A DNA stretch of 64,000 nucleotides from Choristoneura fumiferana (GCF_025370935.1 NC_133501.1:5895880-5959879); one strand, 5' to 3'; counted from the first letter of the stretch, positions 32,331 through 43,484 are shown. Translations and numbers: made by a program. Notes: generated by a model not told the origin, from the letters alone.

Positions 32331-32759
32331 CATCATAAAAAGAACCCCTGTACCAAATTTCAAGTTTCTAGGCCCAGCGGTTTGGGCTGTGGGTTGATCT
32401 ATAAGTCAGTCAGTTTCTTCTTTTATATATATAGATTAACAGAACTAAAAATAAGAAATGGCAACATCATATATATATATGATGTTCTCTATATTCTAAT
32501 CCTTTTGACAAGTGTTGTGGGATTATATTGTTGCTAGATTTGAGCACATTTACTGACCTCATGGAAGAGCTCCGACTGCTGAAACACAGGTTTACACCTA
32601 GTTTGGCAGCTGTGGCCCACTTTATTTACGATTTTGTCTAGTTACTACATATATTAGTCTAAGTACATGTACCTTTTTATGGAAATAAAGAATTATTATT
32701 ATTATTATTATTACCCTCCGGACACAACGCGCCGCTACGGTCCGTCCTATTCCAAGACC

Positions 32760-33000
32760 GTCACTTTATTTCATCATCAACATCATAATCAGCCTACTTT
32801 TGGACATAAACCCCTCCTGGAAGCGGCCTGTATCCACCGCGAACCTGCGCCTGCGGCTTTAACCAAATCATCCGTCCATCTCGTTGGTGGACGTCCTACT
32901 TTGAACTTGCCTATCCGCGCTCTCCACTCGAGAACCTTTCGGCCCATTGCCAATTGCCTACGTCGGTGGCCCTCGTTCTTTTACGTATCTACTTATTTCT
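32760..33000 (-). pseudogene. Degraded non-LTR retrotransposon fragment
   Basis: Shares blocks with 15225-15600 (ATCATCCGTCCATCTCGTTG, GACGTCCTAC, CCGCGCTCTCCACTCGAG). It begins near a CATCATCAACATCATAATC run, the simple-sequence 3' end usual for such elements when read on the minus strand. Confidence 0.5.
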
Positions 33001-33007
33001 GATTCTA

Positions 33008-33444
33008 CAGGGTGGAAAATTGAGATGGGGCAGCAATAGTGGGTTAAGACACTAACTTGAGTTAAAATGTTCAGTTTTTAGTTGTCTACATACTGTTTAT
33101 TAATTTCCTTTAAGCATGCGAAAACAACATGCGAAAGTTTCACTTTGCAAATAAGTACCCTACGAACTGTATGGAAAAAGTTTTCTTTGATTTGTGGGTG
33201 TTCAGTCTAACTCTAACCTTAATTGGTCTCAAAGAGTGTTTTAATCCTTGATAGAAATGAGACCGATTGGCATAAAAAAAGTCAAATCTGACGATTTTCT
33301 CGCTGACTGTACATTTTATCAAAAATCTATGAATGTCGATTGTCATCACTCAAAAAGTTAGTAAAGGTCTCCTAAGAGCATTTTCGCGTAGCAGCAAGGA
33401 ATCTAGTAGCTGCCCTTGCTGCCCCATATCAACTTTCCACCCTG
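33008..33444. mobile_element. Non-autonomous DNA transposon, CAGGGTGGAAAATTGA TIRs
   Basis: 437 bp. Left end CAGGGTGGAAAATTGAGATG then GGGCAGCAA; the right end is the complement of CAGGGTGGAAAGTTGATATG then GGGCAGCAA. Flanked by TA at 33006-33007 and 33445-33446. The TIR of about 29 bp with two mismatches and the TA duplication suggest a Tc1/mariner-related MITE. No transposase. Confidence 0.88.
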
Positions 33445-33760
33445 TATAGAGACCTTATTTAGTCTAAACCTGAAACAAGCAGTTCATTAGTGTAACCAGG
33501 TCACAGTGGCGTGACGTTACATATGCATGCCCGCATGCGTGATGAGGTGCGACAAGTGGCGTGCGACATAGACGCTAGTTTATTGTAGTCACAAAATACC
33601 GATAGACGCAGAAGCAGGGCTTAGACACAAAATACCCGACCAGACTAAACACGGATAGAGGCAGAAGTAGACCTATAGGTAGTTGGAACTGCAACGAGAC
33701 TGCACCTGCCGACTGCAACATTCCAAGCGCAGCTAGCTTGCGGTATGTGCGCGTTTTACA

Positions 33761-34110
33761 TACCGGGTGTGGCCTGTGATACGAGCAAATAATTAAAACA
33801 TAGACCATACTCGTCAAACTGAATAACATTAGTTCAGCGACTTTTAAAAATAATCAGTTTTTAATTTTTAATTACACTTCTAAGTTTATTCGAAGAAGCA
33901 ATGTAAAGCGAAATGTTGATGTCTGTAGCGTGACAGGCGACTTCAGTTGTGTTCATGGATGGCGTACATTGATAGCAGTATTTAATTTGTATGAAAAACG
34001 GAAAATTCAAATACTCTATTATTTTTAAAAGTCGCTGAACTAAAGTTATTCAGTTTGACGAGGATAATCTATGTTTTAATTTTTGCTCATATTGCAGGCC
34101 ACACCCGGTA
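33761..34110. mobile_element. MITE, TACCGGGTGTGGCC termini
   Basis: Left TACCGGGTGTGGCCTGTGAT, right ATTGCAGGCCACACCCGGTA. Subterminal arms also pair (AAACATAGACCATACTCGTC with its diverged complement, AGCGACTTTTAAAAATAAT with ATTATTTTTAAAAGTCGCT). Related sequences at 39460-39735 and 47634-47765. Confidence 0.85.
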
Positions 34111-34319
34111 TGTATATATGTATGTAAACTCTTTATTGTACAAAAGGAAAAGAACAAAAACACAATTGACAAACTTTAAGATACTTATACAAAGGCGGAC
34201 ATCCCTATGTCTTTGTGTTGAAGTTGGTAATGCACTAATTATTTGCTAGAAAACCAAAGCCCGAGAAATCATACAGCAGAGGAGTCGCCATCATCGTCAT
34301 CATAGCCACAGTACACTGT

Positions 34320-34494
34320 TGTACCACCAACCAAATATGTGGTCTACCACCCTAAAGTTGATAATTGCTTGCATGTAATAAAACAATAATGCCAATAGAC
34401 GTGTCTGTCAACTTGAAAGTTCGACTTTATCGGCATATTCATTTGATAGGAACTTGTTTAAAAATTGATAGACCACTTATTTGGCTGATGGCAC
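34320..34494. mobile_element. MITE, GTACCACCAACCAAATATGTGG termini
   Basis: Left GTACCACCAACCAAATATGT then GGTCTACCA; the right end is the complement of GTGCCATCAGCCAAATAAGT then GGTCTATCA. The internal AGACGTGTCTGTCAACTTGA is shared with 27860-28020. Confidence 0.75.
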
Positions 34495-34716
34495 AAAGGC
34501 CTCCCCCATAAAGCTCCAGTTACTTTGGTTGCCCCGAAGCAACAGAGGACTATTTAATTTTAGTCCTTCAGTTAGATTATAAAAAAAATATAGGAAACTT
34601 ATTTTTCTTTTGTTAATCAACCAAAAAAATAACAAAGATGAAGCGCGTTCGAGAGTGACGGCCCGCGACGTCACGCCTGGCTGAAACGTAGCATGGCGTG
34701 ACATCACGTGTGATGT

Positions 34717-36012
34717 CGGGTTAGAATTACACCTCTCCATTTCTTCCGTGGATGTCGTAAGAGGCGACTGAGGATAGGTTCAGTAAGGGAACACCCAAAT
34801 ACTCCGAAATATTTTATTCCGAATTTGCTAATTCCTGCAATTTTTGCTAAGACATATAATTCAGATTACTTAAAAACACGAAATTTATTTTTCCGAATTT
34901 TAAAATATCGATTTTTTTTATATCCGATTTTTAAAATTCCGAAGAATGAAAATGCACGAAATGTTTTTGGCCCGAAATACAGTAGGTATTCCGATTATCA
35001 ATTTTCAGAAATGACATCGCTAATTCGGAAATATGAGATTCGGCAAAATAAACTTCGTGGTTTTAATAATCGGAATCTTGATTTCGAATCTCGAATTAAT
35101 ATCAATCAATTTAGATAAATTGACCTGCATACTTAGGTTAGGTTAGGTTGGAATTGCGACAAGGCGCGAAGCACCATAACTGCGCGAAATAGGAGCTCCG
35201 TGAAGCGGAGCTCCGTCGACCTTGTGTCACATTGCTGAAAATTAATAACAGTAAAATACTGTTGTGGTAAAAGGTTGTCGTGTCGGTAGAAAAGATGCAA
35301 TGCACTATTTAAATTTATTTACAATTAGATATGTACAACAAATAAAATATTTTACGTAAATTTGTATGAGGTTTTTCTCTCGCTAGTAGGTCGGACAGCT
35401 CTGTTGATTCCGGTTGCTGTGCGACCGTGCGCCGTATCGCGCAGGCGCGCGGACTTAGATTGTGGCGGTCGAGCAGGCCGCCACACTGTTTTAGGGCAAT
35501 CTAAACTACATAGCTTAAGTTAATAAGTCGGATTTATTATTGATCGGTGTAATGATATTCGGAATTTTGAAAATCGGTATTTTAGTAATCGGAATTCGTA
35601 TTTTTGATATTTCGGATTATTATTGAGTCGGACTTCTTATTGTTCGGTTTATTAAAAATCGTAATTTTATACATTAGGTATTTTTAATTTTCGGATTTAT
35701 AAAAATCGGAGTTATGAAGAATCGGAATAGTCATATTAGGAGTTTGAAAACATTCGGAATTATAAAAATCGGTATTTTGAAGTTTGTGATTCCGACTTTC
35801 GGAATTTCGTTTTTCGTATTTGTGTAGTGTACCCGTTAAGTAAGGTATACCGTAGGCGACAGGCTAGCAACCTGTCACTATTGTACCGTTTTTGTCAAAC
35901 TTAAACCTAAAATTGCTAAAAGTGGCTCCGAAGCGGTAACGTTTCGTGTGCTCTGCCTACCCCATTTGGGAATACAGGCGTGATGTTTGTTTGTGTGTGT
36001 GTGTGTGTGTGA
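34717..36012 (+). repeat. GT-tailed dispersed repeat, interrupted by a 1.05-kb element
   Basis: The left part (34717-34786) and right part (35835-36012) together match 23995-24282 block for block: CACCTCTCCATTTCTTCCGT, GTATACCGTAGGCGACAGG, GCAACCTGTCACTATTGTACC, GGGAATACAGGCGTGATG then GT repeats. The insertion between them is 34787-35834. Confidence 0.85.
34787..35834. mobile_element. GGG-ended element with 9-bp TSD (TTCCGA-word type)
   Basis: 1048 bp. Left end GGGAACACCCAAATAC, right end complement GGGTACACTACACAAATAC. TSD gttcagtaa (34778-34786) and gttaagtaa (35835-35843), one mismatch. It interrupts a known repeat, so the boundaries are confirmed by the uninterrupted paralogue near 24055-24065. 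The body repeats TTCCGA/TCGGAA many times and carries TTAGGTTAGGTTAGGTTGG then AATTGCGAC at 35135-35160. A TIR-like GGAGCTCCGTGAAGCGGAGCTCC palindrome is near 35190. Confidence 0.88.
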
Positions 36013-36049
36013 CGTCACGCAGAACTTTAACTGCCTATATCTTCATCAT

Positions 36050-36180
36050 TTTGTATGTATGTATGTAAACTCTTTATTGTACAAAAGAAAAGAAAGAAAA
36101 CACAATTGACAAACTGAGATACTTGCACAAAGGCGGACTTATCCCTTTAAGGGATCTCTACCAGTCAACCTTTGAGTAGA
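36050..36180 (-). repeat. LINE 3' tail with GATCCCTTTAAGGGATAAG hairpin
   Basis: Read on the minus strand: GGTTGACTGGTAGAGATCCC, TTAAAGGGATAAGTCCGCC, then a T-rich stretch and GTACAATAAAGAGTTTACAT. Copies at 30750-30905 (-), 34112-34205 (-, truncated) and 61540-61660 (+). Confidence 0.75.
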
Positions 36181-36264
36181 TGAGAGGAGTAACTAGTTAG
36201 GGTCCGACAAAGAGTGAGTTAAGAGTCAAAACAAGGGAAGCTACTGTACATTCTTTTAAACAAT

Positions 36265-36606
36265 ATACAATACAATACAATACAATAACTCTTTATTGCA
36301 CACCAATACAGTAAACAGTACAGAGAACACAAGTATATACATAGAGATTTTCTAAGGTAAGCAATAGGCGGCCTTATCGCTTCAGAGCGATCTCTTCCAG
36401 GCAACCTTTACAAGGGACAGAAATAAGGAATACATTTTAGCAGGTGGTGCAATTTACAGTAGATTAGAGCAGTATCAAGAATACATAAAACTAACACATA
36501 CAATACACATACACAACAAATCTAAACAGATAGATAGGTAGATAGATACCATAACAACACATAAATAAGCACATGTATAACACATAAACTACAATATAAA
36601 TTAATC

Positions 36607-36670
<64 letters not shown>

Positions 36671-36850
36671 ATTTAACATAATTTATATTATACATGCGAA
36701 TATAAAACAAAGGAATGTCCTCAAATATTAAGCCACATCCTTCTCACTCAAGCCCTCCCTGAATGATCCTACGGTGGGAGATTGCCCGATGGAGGTCGGT
36801 AACCGATTCCGCAGCCTGGCAGCTGTTATTTTTGTTTAATTGTCAAAAAG
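36265..36850 (-). pseudogene. LINE 3' end: ORF2 terminus plus 3' UTR with TTGTA tail
   Basis: Minus strand: RLRNRLPTSIGQSPTVGSFR then EGLSEKDVA-stop (about 36826-36730), a typical RLWN.LP....P....FK... LINE terminus. Next come a long AT microsatellite, GGTTGCCTGGAAGAGATCGC...AGCGATAAGGCCGCC, CTGTACTGTTTACTGTATTGG, TGCAATAAAGAGTTATTG and a (TATTG)n tail. Tail-only copies: 42180-42288 (+), 44450-44495 (-), 51640-51715 (+) and 52165-52546 (+, interrupted). Confidence 0.75.
36609..36666. repeat. AT dinucleotide microsatellite
   Basis: About 28 TA units inside the 3' region of a LINE fragment. Confidence 0.97.
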
Positions 36851-38129
36851 AAACTAACCGACTTATTAGATTTTTCAGGACACTACCCTTGTAATCACAC
36901 TGCTGTTATGTTATGAATTCATTTTGAGGCACCTTCCCAGAGGTGTCCGGGACAGACTTCAGTATGAATTTTAAAGTCGTCTAGCACCACGCCCCATTAC
37001 TGAACTGTTGTAAATAGTTTAGGTGTCGTCGCCTGCATTTTCTGCCACAGCGAAGCATGCCAAAATATCTGACTGAAGTAGATATAGTACTACAATACAA
37101 ATAAACAATAAACAAACATCAATTAGAAATATACTGCTCTAGTTTGTATTACAATGATAAGTAAAATGTTTAAAATCCTTGAATGTACCAATTCTGGCGG
37201 CTGAAGAGTTTGTTTACATTTAGTTAATTACCCAAACGTTTCAAGTATAAAGTCTTAGAGGAAACGATATTCACTTGTCTGTTCTGTACACCAAGTGACA
37301 GGGATCGAACCGCAACTCGAAAGAATTACGAATGTAAATTCACGCTCAAACAGCGAATGCTGAAACTTCTGCTCAAATTTTATTGCCTGAATATTTACAG
37401 CGGTCTGAAAACTTTCTCTAATTTTCCATTGAAACAGGTACGCGTTTTAATTTTGGCGTTGGCCAGCGTGGAGTAGTAGGTATGGTATGGACTTGATTTT
37501 TACTATCAGACTGCAAGTTTGAAAATACCAATTTTTGTAGGTATTTAATTCTACGATTTTTTTTCCTTAATAATATACAATGAAATTACAAGACATTGAA
37601 ACAAAATCAACCAAGCGCGATGTGGAGTCGCGCACTGAGAGTTCCGGACGTTTGTAGATAAATAGTACGAATATTCAGTATCATTAGAGCCCGCAAAATG
37701 TATACGCAATATGAGATCGTGTTTGTAGACAGACACCAGAAATTAAGGTTTTTTAGACTTTTATTTAAGTTCTTGAACAACTGGAAGTACCCGATTGCGT
37801 TGCTTCATTTACCTTTCCTCGCTCAGCTGTTTCCACCAGAGCTGTGCTACGCGAGGATAGATAAATGAAGCGTTTCTATTGGTGCATGAAAACACTTTCC
37901 TCGCAACACATCCTCGCGCATCTCTTGTGGAAATGCAGCCTTATCACACTGGTGCTTTGGGGGCGAGCTGAAAGCAAAGGTGAAGCAAAGCGAGCGCGCA
38001 ACGATATCGCTGCGAGCGCAGCGAGTAAGCTAGCTAAGTATATATAGCGCTGAAGAGGTCCAATTATTATTGTAGGAGAGTTTACAATATGGCGTTCTTG
38101 TCGTTTTCAACTTGCCCGGAAATCGAGAG

Positions 38130-38467
38130 TCTGATGCTTGTTTCTGTTTTTCTGTTTCATTGCAACCGGCTTCGAAATTATAAAAAAAAACAAACAAAAA
38201 TCACACATTTTGGGAAAATTTTACAGCCGCAATAAGTCATCGAGTTGCGGAAAACAACCCGCTTCTACTTACTTATCTTTTGACATAAGCGCTATGGCGT
38301 CGCGGCTCAAATTCCCCGTGGTCAAAATACCCAGCCATTTCCGAAATAGGTCCGAAGAGAGTTCAAGTCATCCTTATAGCGAGGTCTCGGATGTCGCTGC
38401 CGTCTGCACTCCGACCCCCCCCACTCCCCCCGGGCCGCTCGAGATTAGACTAAACAATAAATTATAG
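38130..38467 (+). other. Unassigned 109-residue open frame in low-repeat DNA
   Basis: The frame contains MASRLKFPVVKIPSHFRNRS then a Ser-rich SSHPYSEVSDV and a TPTPPTPPGPLEIRL end. Around 38220-38470 I recognise no repeat. No similarity to a known protein comes to mind, and the start region (KKNKQK) looks non-coding. Possibly an isolated exon or conserved non-coding DNA. Confidence 0.2.
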
Positions 38468-38654
38468 CAAAATGATTGTCTTGAGTTTCCTCCATTCTTT
38501 TCGCCCGCTAATCCCTGCTTTGCCAAACCTACTTATTTTTATCTTATCTTTTACTGTTGTTTGTCTTTGTAGCGTCGCGGTTAGGTCCTTGTCGTATTAA
38601 CTACGCTGTGGTTTGCGGTGTCCGGGCGGGCGTGAAGTTTTTGTCCAAATCCTA

Positions 38655-38884
38655 CTGTTATTAATCCCATTAATGCGAATGTTTGCAAGTCTGTTTGTTT
38701 GTTACTTCATCACGTGTAAGCCGCTCAACCGATTAAGATAAAATTCGGTATACCTAGGTATACGTAGTTTGAGTCGGGGGGAAGGACACAGGATAGTTTT
38801 TATCCCGGAAACTTGCATTGTTCCCGTGGGATAGCGTTAAAAGGATTCTACGCGAACGAATCGTATGCAACAGCTCTGCTACCT
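38655..38884 (+). mobile_element. Helitron-like (Lep1-type) element
   Basis: ATTAATGCGAATGTTTGCAA, (GTTT)n, ACTTCATCACGTGTAAGCCG, a CCCGTGGGATAGCG block and the end ACCTAG|T. Same plan as 14600-14826 and 44374-44660. Confidence 0.55.
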
Positions 38885-39459
38885 AGTTAAGAATATTTTG
38901 CGTTGTATGTATTTTCAGGGAGGTTCAGTTTTACCCGACTTTCCTAAGGAAGGTTATTTTTTCAGACACATTGTTGTATACTCGTAGAGCGAGGGAACCC
39001 TGGCGGGTCCAGCTCCTGGCGGCCCCTGCCCGTCCCTTCGTGCCGTCGGCCGGATCATCTTTCAATACAAGATTGATTCGAGGGCTCATGGGCTATATGT
39101 CTTGCGCCGGATTTACATATTATTAACAGGAATGGGATATAGTCGTAGTAACAGGCTTGTGCGATGTAGATTTATGTAGTGGCTTGATCAGTAAGATTAT
39201 TACTCTCTTTAACAGAAGAAAAAAAATGGAGGAGGTTCTCAAATCGACGGTCATATATAAAAAAAATATGTATATACGTATTGGTTTTTTTCTATCAAAG
39301 TAGTCCGATTTTGATAAAAAAAATAATAATCGGAATACGTATACCCCGAGGGTGGTCCGATATAAATTAAAAAAAAACCCTACCCTAAGGGTAGGAAAAC
39401 AGGAGCAAAAAATTAAACCACAGCTTCCACGTTTCATCTAGAGCTAATTTAGTTCTACA

Positions 39460-39745
39460 ACTTTTGAAAATATCTTGTATTATGATTTTTATTATAGTTT
39501 AAAGTTTAATTGGACAAGCAATGTATTGCGAAATCGGTCATTTTGTTACGTGACAGGCGATGTCATTTAGGCTATTGGATGCCGTACATTGAAAATACTA
39601 TTAATAATATAATTTGTTTGGAATAAACATAATGACAAAATTACTTTACTTTTTGACAGTTTTTAACTAAAGTAGTTCCATTTGAGTAGCAGAACCTGTG
39701 TTTTAATTTATTGCTCCTGTTACAGGGCCCATCTGGTATATGACC
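39460..39745. mobile_element. Diverged TACCGGGTGTGGCC MITE relative
   Basis: TGACAGGCGATGTCATTTAG, GATGCCGTACATTGAAAATA and TTGCTCCTGTTACAGGGCCC align with the right half of 33761-34110. Confidence 0.5.
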
Positions 39746-40237
39746 AGGCATAATTTTCTATTTTTTTACATGATAGGAGCCAACGAACAGGCGGGTACCC
39801 TGGCCCCTTCATCAAAATGACAATTGTCAGTGACATATGTCGAGAAACAATCTATTATTTGTATCTAAATTGAATGATAATTATTATGTTCTGAAACAAC
39901 AATTATTCTTCCTAGTCAATAAATCTTAACATGAGATTGAAGCTCCGTTTCCACCAGAGATGTGCGAGGGATATGTTTTTAATGAACCAATAGAAACTCT
40001 TCATGTAACTCGCCTCGCTCCGCTCAGGTGTTTCCACTAGAGCGGTGCTGTGCGAGGATAGGTAAATGAAGCGTTGCTATTGGTTCATGAAAAACACATT
40101 ATTCGCACATCTCTGGTGGAAACGGAGCTTTGCTATCCCCCAGGAACAAGTAAGAACGTATTTTACCGGGATAAAAACTATATAGTATGTGCAACAAATG
40201 TTTTATTACCATTTCTGGTACTTGTTACTTAACCTAC

Positions 40238-40315
40238 TTATATTATAGATGCGAAACTTTGTGTGTGTGTGTGTGAGTGTGTGTGTGTATGCGTGCGTGC
40301 GTGCGTGCGTGCGTG

Positions 40316-40355
<40 letters not shown>

Positions 40356-40595
40356 TGTCATCTGGAATAACACATAGGGTACTTTTTAACCCGACGGAAT
40401 AGGGATAAAATTTTGAAATTTCTACCGCTTGGTTTTGAGTCTTGAAATTTTGGACAGTTGTTCTTAACACAACCTCAATGAAGACCATGATGTACATTTT
40501 GGGAATTCCTAGAGGAATTTTGTAAAATCCCGGAAATTCAATTGTAACTACCACACCGAATAGTTTACGCGTGCGAAGCCGCGGGTAAACTCTAG
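40238..40595 (+). mobile_element. Helitron-like element with GT/GCGT microsatellites
   Basis: TATTATAGATGCGAAACTTT runs into (GT)n, (GCGT)n and (GT)n (40260-40360). Then come CCGACGGAATAGGGATAAAA and ACCTCAATGAAGACCATGAT, and the end GCGAAGCCGCGGGTAAACTCTAG before T. The body matches 12671-12917. Confidence 0.65.
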
Positions 40596-41123
40596 TGCGG
40601 AATAAAGATTTCTTATTATTATTATAATAAAATATCACAAAATAATATCACAAGTCAGCGACATTTTTGTTAGTCCCACAAACCCCGTTATTAGCGGGCG
40701 GCGCCACCGGCATTACCGGCTTACGGCTAAGTCGGGTCCGGCGACGGCCAACTTTCGGGAAGAGCCCGGCTTTGCCTTGGTCACGTAACCGCACAAACAT
40801 TGTACAGGCTGTCTTTGACCATGGGGCTTTCAATTCGAGGTTCGATTCTAGGTACTCGCATAACTAAGCTACTTTTGTTTTGTAACATTTTCAAATAACT
40901 TGATTTTAGATCATTTATTGATCCTCAGAGTTTATAATCGTTGAGTCAAGTTATCGGCCCTGGCGGTGTTATCGCTGTCTCTTGGTACCTTTAATGGGGG
41001 CCTTTAATAAATTTTTGACATTTATTTGACAATTATTTTGAATGTAGAGGAAGCGAGAGTTGTATGCCAGGATCGTAGCAACCCGTTGGGACAGAGGCGT
41101 GATTTTATGTATGTATGTATTTG

Positions 41124-41824
41124 GGTTTACTAATGTTTTGGCGAAAATTATTTAGCAAATTATTAACTCCCAAACTATTTATCCCATACTTTTATTTAGG
41201 CGAAATTTCATTTCCCAACTCAACATTTCGCACTGATATCATTTCCCAACTAATGATTTGATAAATGATTAGTATGCAAATTATTACCTGGGATACTTTT
41301 AAGATGACATTTGTGTTGTCGTCAAATGCGTTGATTGGCATTCTTTAATTTAGCAAGTAAACAAGTAAACAAGCAAACAAGCAAACAAGCAAGCAAGCCA
41401 ATGTTTTTTTCCGTTCGGTTACAAAAAAAAACCTAACATCGAAGGCTAAGGCGGAAGCTACGCTACGCTTCGCTCCCGCCTTAGCCTTCTGAACCTAACC
41501 TATCCAAGTCGCTTCTGCCTAGCCTCGTCTTGCTCGCTCGCTTCGCTCGCTCACCGCCACATGATTTAACATTTATTAATTTTATTATTGTATGTCATGA
41601 CTGATTGACTACTTGTTATTTGCCTTAGCCAATCATTTGCTACATAATTGTTTGCCACATAAAAGTGTGATGAAGTAAAATTTTGCAATATAAAAATGTT
41701 GCGAAATAAGAAAAATGCGAAGCAAAATTATGCCAAGGATTGGTTTGCCAAATGAAACTTCGGCGAAAGGTTGGTTGCTAAGTGAAATTTGGCGAAACAT
41801 ATTTCGCCGAAAAGGCAGTACACC
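41124..41824. mobile_element. GG-ended element with perfect 9-bp TSD (GGCGAAA/TTTGCC-word type)
   Basis: 701 bp. Left end GGTTTACTAATGTTTTGGCG, right end complement GGTGTACTGCCTTTTCGGCG. Perfect 9-bp duplications ATGTATTTG at 41115-41123 and 41825-41833. The body repeats CGAAA/TTTCG, CAAAT/ATTTG and TTTCCCAACT words on both strands. Near 41445-41570 it has a GC-richer core (CTTCGCTCGCTC; GAACCTAACCTATCC). No open frame of note. Confidence 0.88.
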
Positions 41825-42289
41825 ATGTATTTGACATCTCTTAGAATAGATAAACTAATATCGATGTGCTGTCAATTTTGTATTATATCGCATACATTGA
41901 AAATTACATTTTTAATCTATATGAAAAAAAAACAGTGATCATATTTTGTAAAAGTTGCAGAACAAAAGTGGCTCAGTTATATGAGTAGAATCGAACCTTG
42001 GACTTCCTGTTTTAAATACTACTAGCCTCCACCTGCGGCTTCACTCGCACAAACCGTTAGAAGGAGTAGAATTCAAATTTAGATTAGAATGAGCATGAGA
42101 TTAGATTTAGATTAGATTAGAATGAGCACGAAATTTTCCATACTATGACGAAATCGTTAGTATAGGTTAGTTTTTATATACTGAAACATCTAAATAAGCC
42201 TATTGCTTACACCAGAAAATTTCTGTGTGTATACTTGTGTTTTCTGTACTGCTAACTATATGTTAGTGTGCAATAAAGAGTTATTGTAA

Positions 42290-42347
42290 TTGTGGCTCCG
42301 AAGCGGTAACACAGATTTGGGAATACAGCTTAGTCGTGATTTTTGTG

Positions 42348-42392
<45 letters not shown>
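42290..42392 (+). repeat. 3' end of the GT-tailed repeat with microsatellite
   Basis: GGCTCCGAAGCGGTAACACA then TTTGGGAATACAGCTTAGTC and (GT)n to 42391. Third independent copy ending in GT repeats. Confidence 0.75.
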
Positions 42393-42395
<3 letters not shown>

Positions 42396-42884
42396 AGAGG
42401 GCGGCTCAACTTTATCAGCACCTTTATTATTTACACGAGCGAAGCAGGCAAAATCTAGTTGTCAATATTTCATACGGATACATTGCAAAATTCCTTGAGA
42501 TACATTTCAGTAAGCTAAGCTTATCATATTTTTATGGGGTTCCCATAGAAGCTGCGGCTAAAAAATTGCAGACAGTAAAGGCCAAGCGGATTACGTCTGT
42601 TTATTTATCCTTCATGTTTATGATGATTTGAGTAGCCGTAAAGAGTTTAGGAGTCGGCCCGCGGTTTATGGTAAATAATAATTTAAGTGTGTAATTCTGA
42701 TTGGGAGAAATCCGTAAAAAAAAATCTGCTACAATAAGAAATGGAAAAATATAAAAAATATAATAAGTAAATAGAATAAGTTGCTTGTGCTAGCATTTTG
42801 ATTGATTTCATCATTATTAAAATTGTATAAAGTTAATGATGTGTGCGTGAAGTTCCCTCATCCAGACCCTAATCGTTCTGATGT

Positions 42885-43240
42885 ATGAAATTTTGCACTT
42901 TAAGGTTGAATATTTTGCAAAAAATGCACTTAATCAAAAAATCGTCTTGGCAACGCCCCCAATTATTTTAAAATACCTAACCAATGATACCCCATACTAT
43001 ATATAGGGTTAGACGAGAAAAAAATCACCCCCACTTTACGTCTATGGGAGGTAACTACCCTAAAAAAATGTTTTATTTTTATTTTATCGCTTTGTCGGCG
43101 TGACATATAAGTATATTCATGCCAAATTACAGCTTTCTAGTACAAACGGTCTCTGAGCTTAGCCGCGGACAGACAGATTGACAGATGGACAGACATTGGC
43201 GAAACTATAAGGGTCCAAGTTGACTACGGAACCCTAAAAA
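42885..43240 (+). repeat. Dispersed repeat, CGGAACCCT family
   Basis: TTTTGCACTTTAAGGTTGAAT-like start region, GGGGTATCATTGG complement blocks, ACAGCTTTCTAGTACAAACG, a CAGACAGATTGACAG run and ACTACGGAACCCTAAAAAG at the right end. Parallel to 7795-8165. Confidence 0.65.
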
Positions 43241-43484
43241 GAAACATAATTAATTTTATCACCTATACTCTAGATTTTAGTAAGTGGTCTTCGTCGCTAA
43301 TTTAAATGAGCTGAAATTGTATTTGCAAATGATGAAACCCTTTTTTTTATTTGCAAACAACTTATTTAATTTACCACTTAGTTATTTCCATCAATGAACT
43401 GAGTCGTATTTCTCATAAATGTCCTAAAGTAAACGGAAGTCAAGGAAAACCCTAAAACCATGTGTATACTGCGACCCCCCCCCC

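Larger units (their letters stand above)
31049..32435 (-). mobile_element. Helitron-like element with nested LINE fragment and tandem repeats
   Basis: On the minus strand it starts TCTATATATATAAAAGAAG at 32435 and ends GCGGGCAAAAGCTAG at 31049, with A before and T after, so the insertion is into AT. Next to the 5' end is the block ATAGATCAACCCACAGCCCA, shared with the Helitron at 8533-9329. Inside are six tandem units of about 135 bp (31590-32330) and an inserted LINE fragment (31110-31615). No helicase frame. Confidence 0.75.

Noticed and set aside
40648..40867. Overlapping frames on both strands (GKAGLFPKVGRRRTRLSRK)
   Set aside because: GC-rich unassigned segment beside a Helitron end; both strands are open by chance and I could not tie either to a known protein. 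It may be LINE-derived.
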